From: Penicillus capitatus
Taxonomy: Eukaryota; Chlorophyta
Assembly (NCBI GenBank): GCA_965649825.1
Contig: OZ287697.1
Span: forward strand, 62,001-126,000
Length of the DNA stretch: 64,000 bases
Direction: 5' to 3'
The position numbers and the translations under genes were made by a program. This document shows positions 42,811 to 55,187 of the stretch, piece after piece (positions within the stretch are counted from its first letter, which is position 1; every line of letters begins with the position of its first letter). The notes beneath the pieces are model-generated. The model had not been told where the DNA came from. It did no database searches and saw nothing but the letters and a program-made list of their open reading frames with translations.

Positions 42811-43157
42811 TAGATATGTTGGTGACAATGTCGAGGGAAAGGGACAGAAGGGTCGGTTCTGTACGAGTATGCATCGTTTTGTACATTGCTCGCCGTGATG
42901 GTTGAAGTGTGACAATGATCAAGGACATAAAGGGAAAAAGAGTGGATGATGTGACAGCATCTTAAAGGATATTTCTAACGAATGAATGCAAGCGCGCGCA
43001 TGAGTTTCTTGCGTTTTCGTATCCTCGCTAATGAGCATAAGAGATTCGTTCGTGATCGGTCGTATCATCGGCCAATGGGCGCTCTTAGCCGTATTCTGAC
43101 GTCGAGCGATTTTTCATTTTCGTTTCGATATCGGTTCATCTACACGACACGTGTTTT

Positions 43158-43517
43158 GTGTTATCGTCCGTATCACGATTTCTTTCGAGTGCATTCGACC
43201 CTTCCGCATTGTCCCGTAAGCGAAGACAGCGACGTCCGATACCGAGATCCGTCACGGAAGAGCTGAGAACACCATGCGTGTCGAAGGTGCCATCGACGTG
43301 TGCGCATCCGACACCTCACTCTTTTTTGCGACTGCCGTGACATTCCGCGCATTCTTAGGGTCGCATCGACAAAGCGTTTGAGGAAGAAGATCGATACATG
43401 CGACTTTCCGAGGGAGTGCGTACACGAACGAGAGATCAGCCAAGTCTGTCACCCAGCGGCAACGCAACACAAGCAAGAATACGCGAAGAACGCTTCAACC
43501 GTTCGGAGTTGGCTAAC
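43158..43517 (+). CDS. Small basic protein, hypothetical (5' end uncertain)
   Basis: Two exons are visible. The first ends in 'RPIPRSVTEELRTPCVSK' and joins at AAG/gtgccat…ttcttag to 'GRIDKAFEEEDRYMRLSEGVRTRTRDQPSLSPSGNATQARIREERFNRSELAN', ending at 43517. The upstream part is Ser/Arg-rich and may be a presequence; no ATG is certain and the frame opens with GTG near 43158. I do not recognise the family. It lies between SEC12 and the convergent Pmp-repeat gene. Confidence 0.4.
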
Positions 43518-43744
43518 TAGCCAGAATATCTCCTGATCTCATTCGCGGCGAAGGAGAAGCACGACCTCTTTGTCACGTTATCAACTTAAAAAAACTGTCC
43601 TCGACATCCAAAGATTCCTCTTTCCATTTTTATGCATACCTCGGCAAAGAAAAGAAGAAGTCACGTCACAGCTTCGAACGTTGAGCTCTAAGACGGGCTC
43701 AGCTTGGAAAGAAAAGCCTGTTTGGCAACAGAGGTTTAACAGCT

Positions 43745-46700
43745 TCAAGCATCCGCATCAGAGCACACTGCAGTCTCGTGTCTTTCGGAGGTCGGTCTCA
43801 GCTTGCTAAGAAGATGCTTGATCTCGCACATGATCCAGAGCACCAGAATGCGAAACACTCCGGCATTCGCTGGATAGCCTTCATACTTTTCTGTCAATAT
43901 GTGTTTCAGGTACTCGGCGGCGAACTTGAGAATTAAGAACACAAAAACAAGAAAGGTTATGAGATTCAGCATGAGACAAGCGAGCGTGAGGAGCTCGCGA
44001 GTGTAATTCTCTGGGTAGTCTTCGTTATCGAGCATGATCGCAGCTTGCGTTGTCACCAGTGACACGAACAGAGATGCCAGTCTAACTTTATTCAGTTCTT
44101 GGAAGCGCTTTCGGTACGGCATCGCCATAATCTGCATCACAATAGCAAACGTGATGAAGTGCGCAATGCCGGTGATCGGCAACATGCTGTCAAACAAACT
44201 GGCACAGAACACAAGGAATGCAATGACGGCTTTCTCCAAAACAATAGCAATCTCCCAATATCGACAACGATTCAGTTTGTAACAACGGTAAAGGAAACCC
44301 GTCGTCTGATATACCCAACTGGGCTTGTGAGTGAGGTGTTCGACATGGGCCCTGAGAGAGATGACGAAGAAACCAAATAGACCAGTGTATACGACACACA
44401 TGAAGACGACGACGGAGAGCAGTTTTGTGTGGTCGCCTTCATGACATTTGAGGGCTGTGTCTACTGCCCAGTACTTGTGAGTCACATCGACTTCCCCGAA
44501 CGCTGCTGAATCGTGCACTTCGACGCAGAGGAAGGCGCTTAATGCCGTCTTCAGCACTGGCACCAAAGTGATGTACCAAAGGACCATCAATGACAACATG
44601 CATCTCTTTGAGAGGTAACGTGGAGGTCTGTCGCCTCCTGATGACGCCAGAAATATCGTCCAGAACACGATCCAGAAGAGATACACAGCACAAGGAGTGA
44701 TGGACGAACTGACGATGAGTGCCAATACCGTTGGTTGCAACGACAGGCCTTCTGAGCTCAAACATACAACTGAGTGTCGAATGCCTTCAGAGGCGAGGCC
44801 TGAGACAAATTCTGGAAGCAACACAGCAGTTAAGGAGACAAATTGTCAAGACCTCTTTGCCTTACCCCCTGCCTTTGCCATAAAGATCAGAGGAATTGCC
44901 CATCCAACGTCGACAGAAATTATCAGAAGGGTTACTTGGACATAGCTCAGTGTAATCTACAGAGTCAAAGATCAGGGTCTGCGGAACGAACAGATGATCT
45001 TGGACCTTGAACATTTCAACGGTTTTCCACTTATTTAGAGTTTTCTCGGACGCAGGTAGCCCGTCATCCACCTCATCCGCCGCCGCCTAAGGCATCTCCA
45101 CTTAGTGAATAGTAGACGTTGGTTACATTGTTCTCACTTCCATATCTAGGAGTGGAGAATTGATCGCTTGTTCCGATGGAGAAGGTGAGCTCCCGCTGGC
45201 AATCTGGCCAGTGTCTCGGCGAAGAGCACTAAGTGTGCCTCGGATTGTGATACCGGTAAGTCCCATAAGATAGAAGACTGACGTCAGAATGTAAGTCCAA
45301 CTGAAGAATCTCCCCAGACACAATTCGCATTTCGAAGAAAAACCTGATCCGTACCCCTGTCCACACGATCCACAAAGCGGTCCAGTATGTCCCTGTCACA
45401 CATCTCACGCATGCCTGCAGCTTAAGTACAGACTCACCTCTTTGCACTGTGCTTCATTGTACAGTGTCGGGAATGTCTTGTTGAAATCGCAGCTATCGAC
45501 ATCTTCTGTCACCGTTTTCAAAAGTTCCTTGCGACCATCGAAGTCGCACGCACTCGATGTGAGACATTTCCTCAGCTTTTTCGAACACGGCGTCGTGTGC
45601 CAGTATCCTTTTGCTGGAAGAATCACGTGCGTGGAACAATCTCCATTCTCGGGACAGGGGCGGCAGCTCTGATTGCGCTCTTCTCGCAGATTGTAGGTAT
45701 CAAAGCTGCACAGCTCACAGATGGTGCCATTTGCCGCAGCCACTTCTCCCATTTTGCACCCCCTGATGTTGACGTCTATCTCGACAGGTTCAATCGACTC
45801 CTCGCTGAAGTTGATCACGCATCTGTATTTTCCTTTCCTGCCAAATCCGACGACTCTGCTGAAGTTGCCACTGCCATTGATCAAAGGCACATAGAGAGCT
45901 CCCGGAAAGAAACCTCTATCTGCTGTCATGTAAGCTTCGACTGTTTCGCGATTTAGACCGATAGCTGGCCAGTGGCCTAAGCCATCGACGACTCTGAGTG
46001 CAAAGCTAGGAAGAGGTTCGCCACTCGGATGATCTTTAATTTCGAAGTGCCTCCTCTCACCGAACGCCGTCTCGTTGTCGCCTGAAAGGATTTGGATGGC
46101 CACATCCGTTGCATACGATCCTGCTTCTTCTCCATAGATTCCTGCGCGATTGCTGCTCCACGACCGGCAAATGTCGTTCTTCGAAGTGATGGATTTCAGC
46201 GTGCCGAGTTCCTGCCTGTCATAGAACTTCCTTTTCTCCTTCCTCGACCGAGAGGAGCAATCCAATCGAATAGCTCTAAAATGCGAGGTAAAGAGACCGC
46301 CTCCAGCACTCTTTGCTTCGTTCCTGCTGAGTTCGACGTCTGTGAGAACGGCAAAAGAGCAGTCAGCTAATGGCTGCGTGCAGTCCACGTCTCTCTCTTC
46401 GTTCACGAAATGGATCCCACCTTCAAAGCAGCACTCATGAACTCTGATGTATCCTTTGATCGCGATTACTCACCTCCTCGATGGGCAACGTTATTACGGA
46501 GCCTGCAGCCTTCCAGTTGGACTCCCACAAGGCGTTGCTTCGATGAACGAATGGACACTCCCCCGCCCTCCTTGGATGCAGAGTTTTCTTCGAAGACGCA
46601 ATCGTTGCACAGGAATGCCGAATCCTTGAGTCCGGCGAAGCCGCCCCCTTCTCCTTCTGACTGACATCGCAAGATGGTCAGATTCTGTGCCTCGATCTTT

Positions 46701-49700
46701 GCTGACGAGGAAAAGATGCCTCCACCCTTTTCAGAAGCTCTGCTGTCTTCCACAGTTGTGTCTGTCACGGTGACACTCCTGTTTCCTGTGACCATGATCG
46801 CCCCACCGTGCTGATGGGCCTCGCTTCGTCTGAAGGTTGAGTGCGTGATGTTGACTGTCGCGTCGTCCGCCAGTATGCTGCCGCCATCTGTCGCGTTGTT
46901 CCCTTCCATGTCGCACCGATCAAACGCTGCAGAGTGTTCTGAAACGTAGACAGCACCGCCAGAATCAGTGGCCCGGTTGTTTCGGAAACGGACGTTGGTA
47001 TACAGTCCATCGATTGTCGCTTTCTGATGAATGGCTCCTCCTTCTTTCGCGGAGTTTTTGCTGAAGCTGGAATTGAATATGCGAAGCGCAGTTGCCTCAT
47101 CAGCTGCGATGCCGCCACCGAATCGACCAGCAGTGTTCTTCGTGACATTCACCTCTGTAATCGTCAGCTCTGTGGCCGCCATGTATGACGTAAGGTAGAC
47201 GGCACCTCCATCTGTATCGGCTGTATTTCGGACAAGACTGCAGTTTGTGATGTTTGTAATGGAGTCCTCGAAAAAGAGGGCTCCTCCATTTGACGCCGTG
47301 CTGTTCGCCATTTTCGTGTCTCGAATCTCGACTGTACTCTTTTCAAAGTACATACACCCACCTTTCCCACTGACTCCTTCTGCAAACGAGGACGTGACGA
47401 TTGTAGCTGCTCCACGGATGCTAAACAGAGATCCTCCAGCAGTTTGCGACGTCTCTTCAGAGAAACGACACTCCTCGACTGTTATCTTTGACCCACTGGT
47501 CATCTGTACAGAACCACCACCTCTGCGTTTAGCCGAATTCTGCGTAAAGTCACATTGGAACAGGGAAGCCGTCGACTCTTGGTAGATATCCAGAGCTCCT
47601 CCTGAACCTGCTCGGTTCTTTTTAAAGGTAGAGCCAGAAATGTTCACTTGACAGATATCCATGCATTCAATGGCCCCACCAACGGCGTCGGCAGCGTTGT
47701 CGATAAACTTGGAGTCTCGGACGATCAATCTGGAGCTTAGAATGTAGAGAGCTGCGCCCGAGTTGCCTGCTTCGGAAGAACGGAATTTTGTGTCTCGAAT
47801 TGAAACGTCAGATTCGGTACTGGCCAGAAGACACCCTCCAGTGACATGCGCTTTCCCGCGTTTGAAGGATGAGTTTGATATATTGACTGTGGTCTCTAGG
47901 ACATTGACGTAGCCTCCGGATTCGGCAACTCCATCTTCAAACTGTGTACGAAGGATATCGACAGTGCCATTGATTGCGTAGATGGAGCCTCCTGTTCTCT
48001 TGACCGTATTCTCCGAGAGCTGACAGTCGATGAACACGACCGAACCGCCATATCCAGAGTACAGAGCGCCGCCATTCTCAGCAGAGTTCAGATTTAGCGA
48101 ACTATCAGAGACACGAATGCTCGAGGAGTCTCTGCCGGCAACGAAGCCTCCGACGTCTGTGCCTGTGTTGTTAAAAGCTCTACTGCGCTGGACAATGACT
48201 TCGGAATCGAAAATGGAAAGCACGCCGCCTTCCTTGTCCGCCGAGTTCGATTCGAAATGCGAATCCGTGATCCGAGAAACTGAATGGCTCTTCATAAAAA
48301 CGGCTCCTTCTTCCTGCGCCTGACATTCATGGACGCGTGCGTCTTTCAGAATGAGTCGACTTGAGTATTCCACTGCGATGCCGCCTCCTTTTGTGGCAGA
48401 TCCCGCTGAGATATTGGAAGTGGCCACTTCGACGGACGAAGTCTCGAGATAGAGGGAACCTCCGATGCCTGCACTGTCCTTCTCGAAAACGGCGTACTCC
48501 ATCGTCGCGTTTGAGTTTGCGAGGTAAAGGCTCCCTCCGTTCCCTTCGGCAGTATTCTTGACGAACGCACATCGATCAAGTTTGGCAGCGCTGCCATCCT
48601 CGAGGAAGAGAGCGCCTCCATCGTTCTCTGCAATGTTGTATCTGAACGACGTACTCGATACAGAGACATCGGATCGTGCAGCGAAGACGGCTGACCCGGA
48701 ACTCCCCTTGTTATTTCGAAAGGCCGAGTCAGCGATCACGGCAGAGGAATCGACCAGATGGATGCAGGAACTGAACGGGTCATCAACCCTGACAACGTCG
48801 ACGTCGTTGCGGACAAACGTCGAATCTACGAGAGACAGAGTGCCGCCTTCCACGCGAACAACGGTGAGCTCATTCTTGGAGACATTGAGCCGGGAGACCT
48901 CCATCCAAGATCCAGACGGAGCATAAAGAATAGAGGGGTTCTCTCTGTGAGACGCCTCTAGTCGGTTTTCGGACACCGTGCAGTTCACCAAACGGTTGTC
49001 GGATGCGAGCATCGCCCCACATCCGCTTCCAGAACAATCATTGTTTTCGATTGTGACATCGATCATTTCAACGATCGAACAGATCGGGGACCGGATTCGG
49101 AGGCCAACTGCCCCGTCCATCGCGTTTTTTCTGAAAATTACGTGGCTCATGCCAATGTTGCGACTCGATTGTTCTGGTGTGCATTCCTCGACGTCCACAA
49201 TGGCATATGCATGTGTACCCTTCTCTTCGCCAAAATAGCACCTTTCGAAAACGACGTTCGCAAAGGTCACGTTCTCGGCTCTGCAAAACAGACTTCATGT
49301 GCTGCTTCGACGGAGTGGAAGGCCCTTACTGGATGAGGAAGAGACCTTCGTTGTCTCGAGGACAGATGAACCGCACCTTTGTCTGCGAAAGCGGAAAGAC
49401 ATCGCCGGCGGCGACCGCTGACCCGTCACCGACAGCGGCGCTTAGGGTCAGTGGCCACGGGACATTGACTCGCGCCTTCGGTCGGATGATCCGCTCCGTG
49501 TCAAACAGCATAATGTCGCCATTTTGCGTGCAGTTGATGAGCAGCTGGAGGTCGTCTTGTATGGACTCAAGAGCGTCGTCGTCGAAGGACCACGTTCGCG
49601 TTTCATTCTCCAGATAGCGGTCGATTTGGCGAGCTGATAGGCGACACTCGTAACCTTGACAGCACGGTGTTGTCAGCCCAAATCGGACCAAAGTCAATGG

Positions 49701-50091
49701 GTGTACCCGGATGACGATCATTCGAGTCGGCATTGTCCCTTTGCAACAAGCGCTGTTGCGTGTCGCGAAACTGAAAACGAACACAGGATATCGGCCGCTT
49801 CCTTGACAGAGCCGCCGTGGCGTAATACTCTCACCGCTTCTGGGTCGATGTCGACGGGTCGATTTTCGGCGATGACATCGACGGCCGTCTCTGCACCAAG
49901 AAACCAATTTGACGCGGCCCGGATAGACAAGAAGTCGGATGCTTGCCTCGCCGAGTGACAATGGGGTTTTCCGTGTGCAATGGATGGCGATAAGTGTGGT
50001 CGGCATTCGTGCTTTGGGGTTGCGCGCTTCCCGCCTGCAGAAACACGGCGACGAAAAGCAACTGACTCTTCACTCGACTACTGCGATACAT
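43745..50091 (-). CDS. Giant Pmp-repeat, Cys-rich, multi-pass membrane protein
   Basis: A 6.3-kb minus-strand gene. It starts with a signal peptide at 50091 (MYRSSRVKSQLLFVAVFLQAGSA). Two or more short exons lead to a 2.8-kb uninterrupted exon (about 49270–46466) made of parallel beta-helix repeats of the polymorphic membrane protein type, with many 'GGA(L/I/V)', 'F..N.A', 'SGS' and 'GG.(L/I/V)' motifs. Further exons encode a Cys-rich juxtamembrane module ('ICELCSFDTYNLREERNQSCRPCPENGDC', 'GYWHTTPCSKKLRKC'). At least seven membrane helices follow (for example 'ALIVSSSITPCAVYLFWIVFWTIFLA', 'LLSVVVFMCVVYTGLFGFFVISL', 'VIAFLVFCASLF', 'LACLMLNLITFLVFVFLILKF'). Such Pmp–7TM proteins occur in many algae and protists and are thought to be surface adhesion or sensing proteins. 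Intron positions in the membrane part are partly unresolved. Confidence 0.8.
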
Positions 50092-51420
50092 ATTTCCTCG
50101 TTGAAAATGCTTGTGTCTTAGAAGCTTCTGATCGTATTATATGTTTACGGAAATGAAAACTGATAATGTATGTCTTCAAAAGACGACAATGAGAACCCAC
50201 TCTCTTTCTCATCCCCGTCTTCTTGCTCCAGAAAAAGACGGGAACAGGTGCATGAACGCAATTCCGTGGTTGCCCAATAATGCATCAGCGACTACCTGTC
50301 GGCTGCAAATTTGGATCATGTGCATTGCCTGTTCGCGCCAGAGCAATGCAAATTGATCTGACCCATATATTTGCAACGGCAGAAAGCAGCTCAAGGCGCA
50401 TAGACAGTGAACGCACATATGAGTGGTGCGATGCCAAAGACATCTGAGGGTGTTCATCCATCAATTATATGACATCTGCTTCATCGTCGTAAGGTATTCA
50501 CCGAAATCGGAGTCCGTCGATGGACAAGCGGATGTTGTATCGGTTCTGCAAAGCTAGTCGGACGCGAGAATAGATTTCAGGCGTTTCGATCAAACCGTCT
50601 CCGAATCTAGACAGCTTTGCGTGATCCGTCGGGTTTAATCAAAATCAAACCGGTGACGCGATTTGACGATACTGTGGACAACTGGAAAGACAGATCTGTC
50701 GATGCATCCATCCGCTAGAGATCGACGAAACCACATGCTTCTCTCTCTTCATAATCAAGGTTACGCGGACTTCCGGCCGAATCGCTTTCCCAAAAGGCCA
50801 TCGATATCTGCTCGAAATGACTTTAAATAAAACGCGATCGTCATTGTAGAAACAAATACGAAGCGGTGGCTTGGGAAGAACGCGTACATTCTGGAGTTTT
50901 ACATGACGTCACTTGAGACAAGTACGTGCCACGAATGTCGTTTGGGAAGAACGCATACATTTCTTAAGATTCAGTCGTCGAGTTCATCTTGGATTATTTA
51001 ACTTTACGGCAGAAGCGTAAGACGTAAAAATCCATACCGAGAATCCATCCCTTCGTTATCCCGCACCCCCACTGTACAAACCATAAAAAACGAAAACGGC
51101 AGTGCGTTGATTGGTCTAGTTCTAGCTCACGTTGGTTGCTTATTGAAAGATAAATGATCTAAGAACTGTAAACAATGTGTTCCATCGTATATAGATAAAC
51201 AAGAATGACAATGTGGTCATTGGTTTTGTTTCAGGTCAAGTGAATTGGATAGTGAAAGGCGAAACGTGAAATGTCTACGAACGGTAAACCGTGCGTTGCA
51301 TCGTCCGCAGAGGAACAAGAACGTCAGTGCGGTCATTGGTTTTGTTCTAGCTGATGTTCATTGGACAGTGAAGGATGAAATGAAATCAACATGAGATAAT
51401 GCAAAGTGTGTTGCATTATC
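50092..51420. other. Gene-free stretch with tandem and inverted repeats
   Basis: About 1.3 kb without a supportable gene. It contains a duplicated word (TGGGAAGAACGC[G/A]TACATT near 50868 and 50940), three diverged ~112-bp tandem units from about 51100, and a perfect 15-bp-stem hairpin at the right end. Confidence 0.55.
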
Positions 51421-51425
51421 TCATG
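51101..51425. repeat. Three diverged ~112-bp tandem repeats
   Basis: Three units begin near 51101, 51211 and 51327, each opening with a variant of GTGCGGTCATTGGTTTTGTTCTAG and followed by a diverged ATTG-ACAGTGAAAG-like block. Units 2 and 3 are most alike. The third ends in a perfect inverted repeat. Confidence 0.65.
51390..51425. repeat. Perfect 15-bp stem hairpin
   Basis: CATGAGATAATGCAA, a six-base loop AGTGTG, and the exact reverse complement. It overlaps the stop codon (51421–51423) of the adjacent minus-strand frame, so it may fold in the 3' end of that mRNA or mark the end of the tandem array. Confidence 0.8.
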
Positions 51426-52871
51426 GGCTCGTCGCTGCATTACCTCTTATACACGTTAGAACAGTATTGACCTCGTCTGCGATCCAATTCTGCTCCGCGT
51501 TGGAAAGAGTGGAGAAAATTTTGTGTATTCTGGGGCTTTCGACCAGAAGCAGAACGCTTAGTTTTAAGCAGCCGGTCCCTTTATCATCCACCTGAGACCA
51601 GTAAACGGCGATTTCTGTTTGCAAACGCAGATAGATGGCCACCATTCACCTCGGCTTTCTGGAGGAATTTCGTCTTGCCTCTCGGCTGTGCCCTGAAACA
51701 TCTATCGATAGCAGAAGCTCGCCATCCGTTGTCTGGATCATCGATCTTTGACTGACGGCGATCAGGCAGTCCCATTGTCCTTCTGATCTCGAAATCGGTA
51801 TACGTAACCCTCAAGTACTGACGGCCAAACAGTAGCAGACAGAAGACAAAGGGCATAACGATAATGATCGCCCAGAATGGCGTCAAAATGAATATGAGAC
51901 AATGATTCCCTGTCCAAGCATCTGTCAAGGTAACCTACTCAAGAAGGATGTGTACCGTGATTGATGATGTGTGAGATGACAAGGTATGAAAAGTAACAGG
52001 TGGTTGCGAGTGTTGTCAGAAAGATAATGCCGAAGACAATGAGCATAATCATCCACCGTTTGCCTAACACCAAACATTAAGAAATTAGAAAAGAGTGAGA
52101 TAACGGACTCATGAATGGCCATTTCGGCGGAATATCGACTTCGAGGAAACATGGTCCGTATCTTCTGAGAGACAGGCGCCCATCTCCGGGTCCGGACTTC
52201 ACGTCGACGACGATTCCGCGTCTGTCGTCGAGGAGCTGTGAGTGGAATTCAGGCGGCAGAGCATACCGAGAGGGATGAACGGTCGTTTTGCAGCTGTTCG
52301 AGCGCAATGCGCGGATGGGCCGTCGCTGTCAAGTTGCTCCGTCGACGTCAAGACGCCAAAGAGTAAGAGCTTACTGTAATAATGTGAAAGCATTTGTCTT
52401 TTCCTTCTTCGATTTCGAACCAATCCGGTCGCAATAACTCGATGTCGACGTACTCCGCCAACAGTTTCTGCAAAACAATCTGCGGCGAAGGCGCAAAGAA
52501 GCGAGCGCAAATCACCGTCTTCGTTTTTTCGTAAGCATCGAGGTTGTACGGAGGTTGCGTGTCTCTCAGAGAAAAACAGTCGAAAACGATTTCGCCTTTG
52601 CCGTCGAGGTGCGCACACTAGAAACGCGGTAAAAGCGCCTCAACTTAGTGCGGCGTTGAAGAACAGGACGAGAAATGTACGCGACATATCGTTGTGTCTT
52701 TTGCACTCTGTAGTGTCTCCTCGACACGGTATCGACCATAAATAACGTCGCCGACGCGGTATGCAAGTTTAAGTTTGCCTTTGGACACAGACACACTCTT
52801 GTGAGTGTAGAAAGGCCACGGCGGTTTTGCCGAAAATCGCGCCGGCAGTAGAATTCACCTGCTGTGTTCAT
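51421..52871 (-). CDS. Two-TM membrane protein of unknown function
   Basis: A minus-strand multi-exon gene that I cannot assign. The start at 52871 (MNTAGEFYCRRDFRQNRRG…) is followed by blocks in shifting frames joined by short introns: 'YRVGDVIYGRYRVEETLQSAKDT', 'GKGEIVFDCFSLRDTQPPYNLDAYEKTKTVICARFFAPSPQIVLQKLLAEYVDIELLRPDWFEIEEGKDKCFHIIT', and 'LPPEFHSQLLDDRRGIVVDVKSGPGDGRLSLRRYGPCFLEVDIPPKWPF'. Then come a membrane helix 'WMIMLIVFGIIFLTTLATTCYFSYLVISHII', a second helix 'IFILTPFWAIIIVMPFVFCLLLFG', and a charged cytoplasmic tail. The soluble first half ends before two closely spaced helices. Function unknown. Confidence 0.55.
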
Positions 52872-53406
52872 TTTGAGAAGGAAATTCGTGCTCTTGCGAG
52901 AAACAAGTTCGCGCTGTAGAGGTTTGGATTGAAAAATCGCGAACTCCGTTCTTCAAAGAGCACGCCAGCTCTAGGGATAAGCGGTAACGGTTCGCACGTA
53001 TTCAACGATTATGAGAGCATGACATCATGCTTGATGACGTGGCGACAATGACGAGAGCATAACATCATGTCGTTTCCGAGTATTCAAACGGTCGTGACTC
53101 TTCTATGCGCCATAGTTTATGTTTGGTGTCGCCGGTCGAGTCGGACGAAAAGATATCAGCGAGAGACTTCTGTTACAAGTAATCGGAGCAAGGTCTGGAA
53201 TGGTTTAGACTGTCACTTATGTACTCGCATGGTGACGTGACATCCCTAAGCAGATGACTCATCCTGCTGCGAAAACCACAGAAAAAGACCTCAGACGCAC
53301 TTAGACCTCGTCTGACAAGACATTCAACACCCCCTGAGCACATGACCCCCTCTGCAACAAGACAGTCACATCGACAAAGGAAAATCTTGGCGACAGCCGG
53401 ATCGAC
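52872..53406. other. Intergenic, repeated short words only
   Basis: About 535 bp between the two-TM gene and the LTR element. It has a local duplication of GAGAGCAT[G/A]ACATCATG (near 53013 and 53055) and no coding signal. Confidence 0.5.
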
Positions 53407-53411
53407 GCATA

Positions 53412-53648
53412 TGTCGCCGAGCGATGTGACCCTGCCTCGTTTCTGAGGGGGCCACGGCCTAGGGGGGTGCTGGCTGACTCATTTGGAGGCGTTGTTCTCT
53501 GGCTCTGAGGCTAGGATGAGTCACCTGCCTCGTACAGTCGCGTCACCATGCTGGTATTTAAGGCGGAATCTGAACCACTGAACGCCTTGCTCTGTAAACA
53601 AGAAAGACTTCCGCTGTTATCGTTTTCGTTCGGCGCCTCCGCGCGACA
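53412..53648 (+). repeat. 5' LTR
   Basis: 237-bp long terminal repeat, TG…CA, identical by eye to 54951–55187. It contains a TATTTAAGG box near 53560 that may be the promoter TATA element. Confidence 0.93.
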
Positions 53649-53661
53649 TGGTTTCGGAGCG
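53649..53661 (+). promoter_or_regulatory. Candidate primer-binding site
   Basis: TGGTTTCGGAGCG immediately follows the left LTR. A TGG at this position is expected for pairing with the CCA 3' end of a tRNA primer; which tRNA is not determined. Confidence 0.55.
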
Positions 53662-53786
53662 TCGTTGACGTTCCTCAGTTTGAACTCCGTCTGTGTGGCG
53701 TTGCGCATTTGCTGTGTGCTTTGCGCCCGTTGAGTCCTGACTAGGCGCACCTAGGCACAAGGAATTTCAAGGAAGCAGTAGCAAGG

Positions 53787-54887
53787 ATGAGTCAAGTACG
53801 AAGAGAAAGAGGGGTGGAGCAAGGTCACGGAGAGGAGGGGTTCTACCGTGTCGAGGATGCGGGGACGAGCTTGCTCAGTTGGCTCGGTTGTGATGCGGGG
53901 TTATACGCTTCCCCGTTGCCTTTTCAGTTAGTAAAGACGCGTCTTCGGGATGGCTCCCGTCCCCTCCGCGAGGGTTTCTTGATAGACGTACAATGGATGT
54001 ATGACTTTGCCTACTACATCTGTCCACGGCTGCAAGAGAGGAGAGACCTGCTGAACGGGGAACGGGGAAGAAAGGCCGAGAGAGAACAACTACAACAGCA
54101 GTTACGGCGCGAACAGCGAAGTGCGTCTGAAGCGCAGACGGCGTGTGCTAACGCGGTCAAGGAGAGCGAACGGTGGAAAGGGCTCCACGACGAGCTGTAC
54201 CGGGAGTTTGAGCAGGGGCTGCAACAAAACGCCTTGGCTGCGCAAGCGTGGGAGGAAGTGAATGGGAAAAACGAACGGCTATCAGGGGCGAATGCGAGGT
54301 TGCGACAGGACCTTGCCGAGGCGCAGCGAAGCAGCGTCAAGGCACAGCAAGATGCAAACGAGGCACGCATTGCAGCCTCCTCTACACAACAGAAGCTCGA
54401 AGAGACAGAGACGGCCTACGAAGAGGCCAAAAAACATTTCATTCGAGCACCTGATTTGGTGCTGAGTCTTCAGTCGTTGACTAACGAGGTAAAGACGCTG
54501 CAGGAGACCGTACAGACGAGCGGCGAAAGGACGACAGAAGCGGTGGCCAGGAGACCACCGGATGGACGAAATGAGAAGACGCTGCAGCAGATGAAGCGTG
54601 TGCTGCATGACATCGGTCGATATCCGCGGCGACGACGAAGAGAAAAGGCAGCCGACGCAGCTGACGATGGCGGAAGTGTCATCAAGCGCGGTCGGATTTG
54701 CTATGTGTGCCGGTGCAAGGGGCACTTGGCAAAAAACTGTCCGCAAGTGCGGACAGTTGGTACGACGTCAGCGGAACCGACGATGTCAGATGCAGAGCAA
54801 CGGCCGGCGGAATCAAGCGCAGAAGCGTCGTCTTCAGGATGGACCATTTTCTCTGCTCTAAGACGTTTTACCTCGGGCATCGACTGA
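53787..54887 (+). CDS. Gag-like protein with CCHC zinc knuckle
   Basis: The single ORF of the LTR element, 366 aa. After an N-terminal globular part with 'WMYDFAYYICPRL' there is a long coiled coil rich in Glu, Arg, Gln and Ala (about residues 85–225). A basic segment (RRRRREKA) precedes one CCHC zinc knuckle, 'CYVCRCKGHLAKNC' (C-x2-C-x4-H-x4-C, near residue 310). The knuckle is the nucleic-acid-binding hallmark of retrotransposon Gag, which packages the element RNA. The frame is intact, and with identical LTRs this suggests a functional copy. No frameshift leads into a pol region. Confidence 0.88.
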   Translation: MSQVRRERGVEQGHGEEGFYRVEDAGTSLLSWLGCDAGLYASPLPFQLVKTRLRDGSRPLREGFLIDVQWMYDFAYYICPRLQERRDLLNGERGRKAEREQLQQQLRREQRSASEAQTACANAVKESERWKGLHDELYREFEQGLQQNALAAQAWEEVNGKNERLSGANARLRQDLAEAQRSSVKAQQDANEARIAASSTQQKLEETETAYEEAKKHFIRAPDLVLSLQSLTNEVKTLQETVQTSGERTTEAVARRPPDGRNEKTLQQMKRVLHDIGRYPRRRRREKAADAADDGGSVIKRGRICYVCRCKGHLAKNCPQVRTVGTTSAEPTMSDAEQRPAESSAEASSSGWTIFSALRRFTSGID

Positions 54888-54950
54888 AGGCGTTAGATTC
54901 TTTCGTGGGGGCTTGTTTGCAGTGTCTTCGGAGTTTGGCGGGAAGCGTGG

Positions 54951-55187
54951 TGTCGCCGAGCGATGTGACCCTGCCTCGTTTCTGAGGGGGCCACGGCCTA
55001 GGGGGGTGCTGGCTGACTCATTTGGAGGCGTTGTTCTCTGGCTCTGAGGCTAGGATGAGTCACCTGCCTCGTACAGTCGCGTCACCATGCTGGTATTTAA
55101 GGCGGAATCTGAACCACTGAACGCCTTGCTCTGTAAACAAGAAAGACTTCCGCTGTTATCGTTTTCGTTCGGCGCCTCCGCGCGACA
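54951..55187 (+). repeat. 3' LTR
   Basis: Second 237-bp LTR in direct orientation, reading identical to the left LTR and followed by the target duplicate GCATA. Confidence 0.93.

Noticed and set aside
43570-43809. 79-codon + ORF overlapping the end of the Pmp gene
   Set aside because: Overlaps the C-terminal coding part of the Pmp membrane protein on the other strand; no motif.
53787-54887. Host CCHC zinc-finger gene
   Set aside because: It lies between identical LTRs with a target duplication, so it is the element's Gag.
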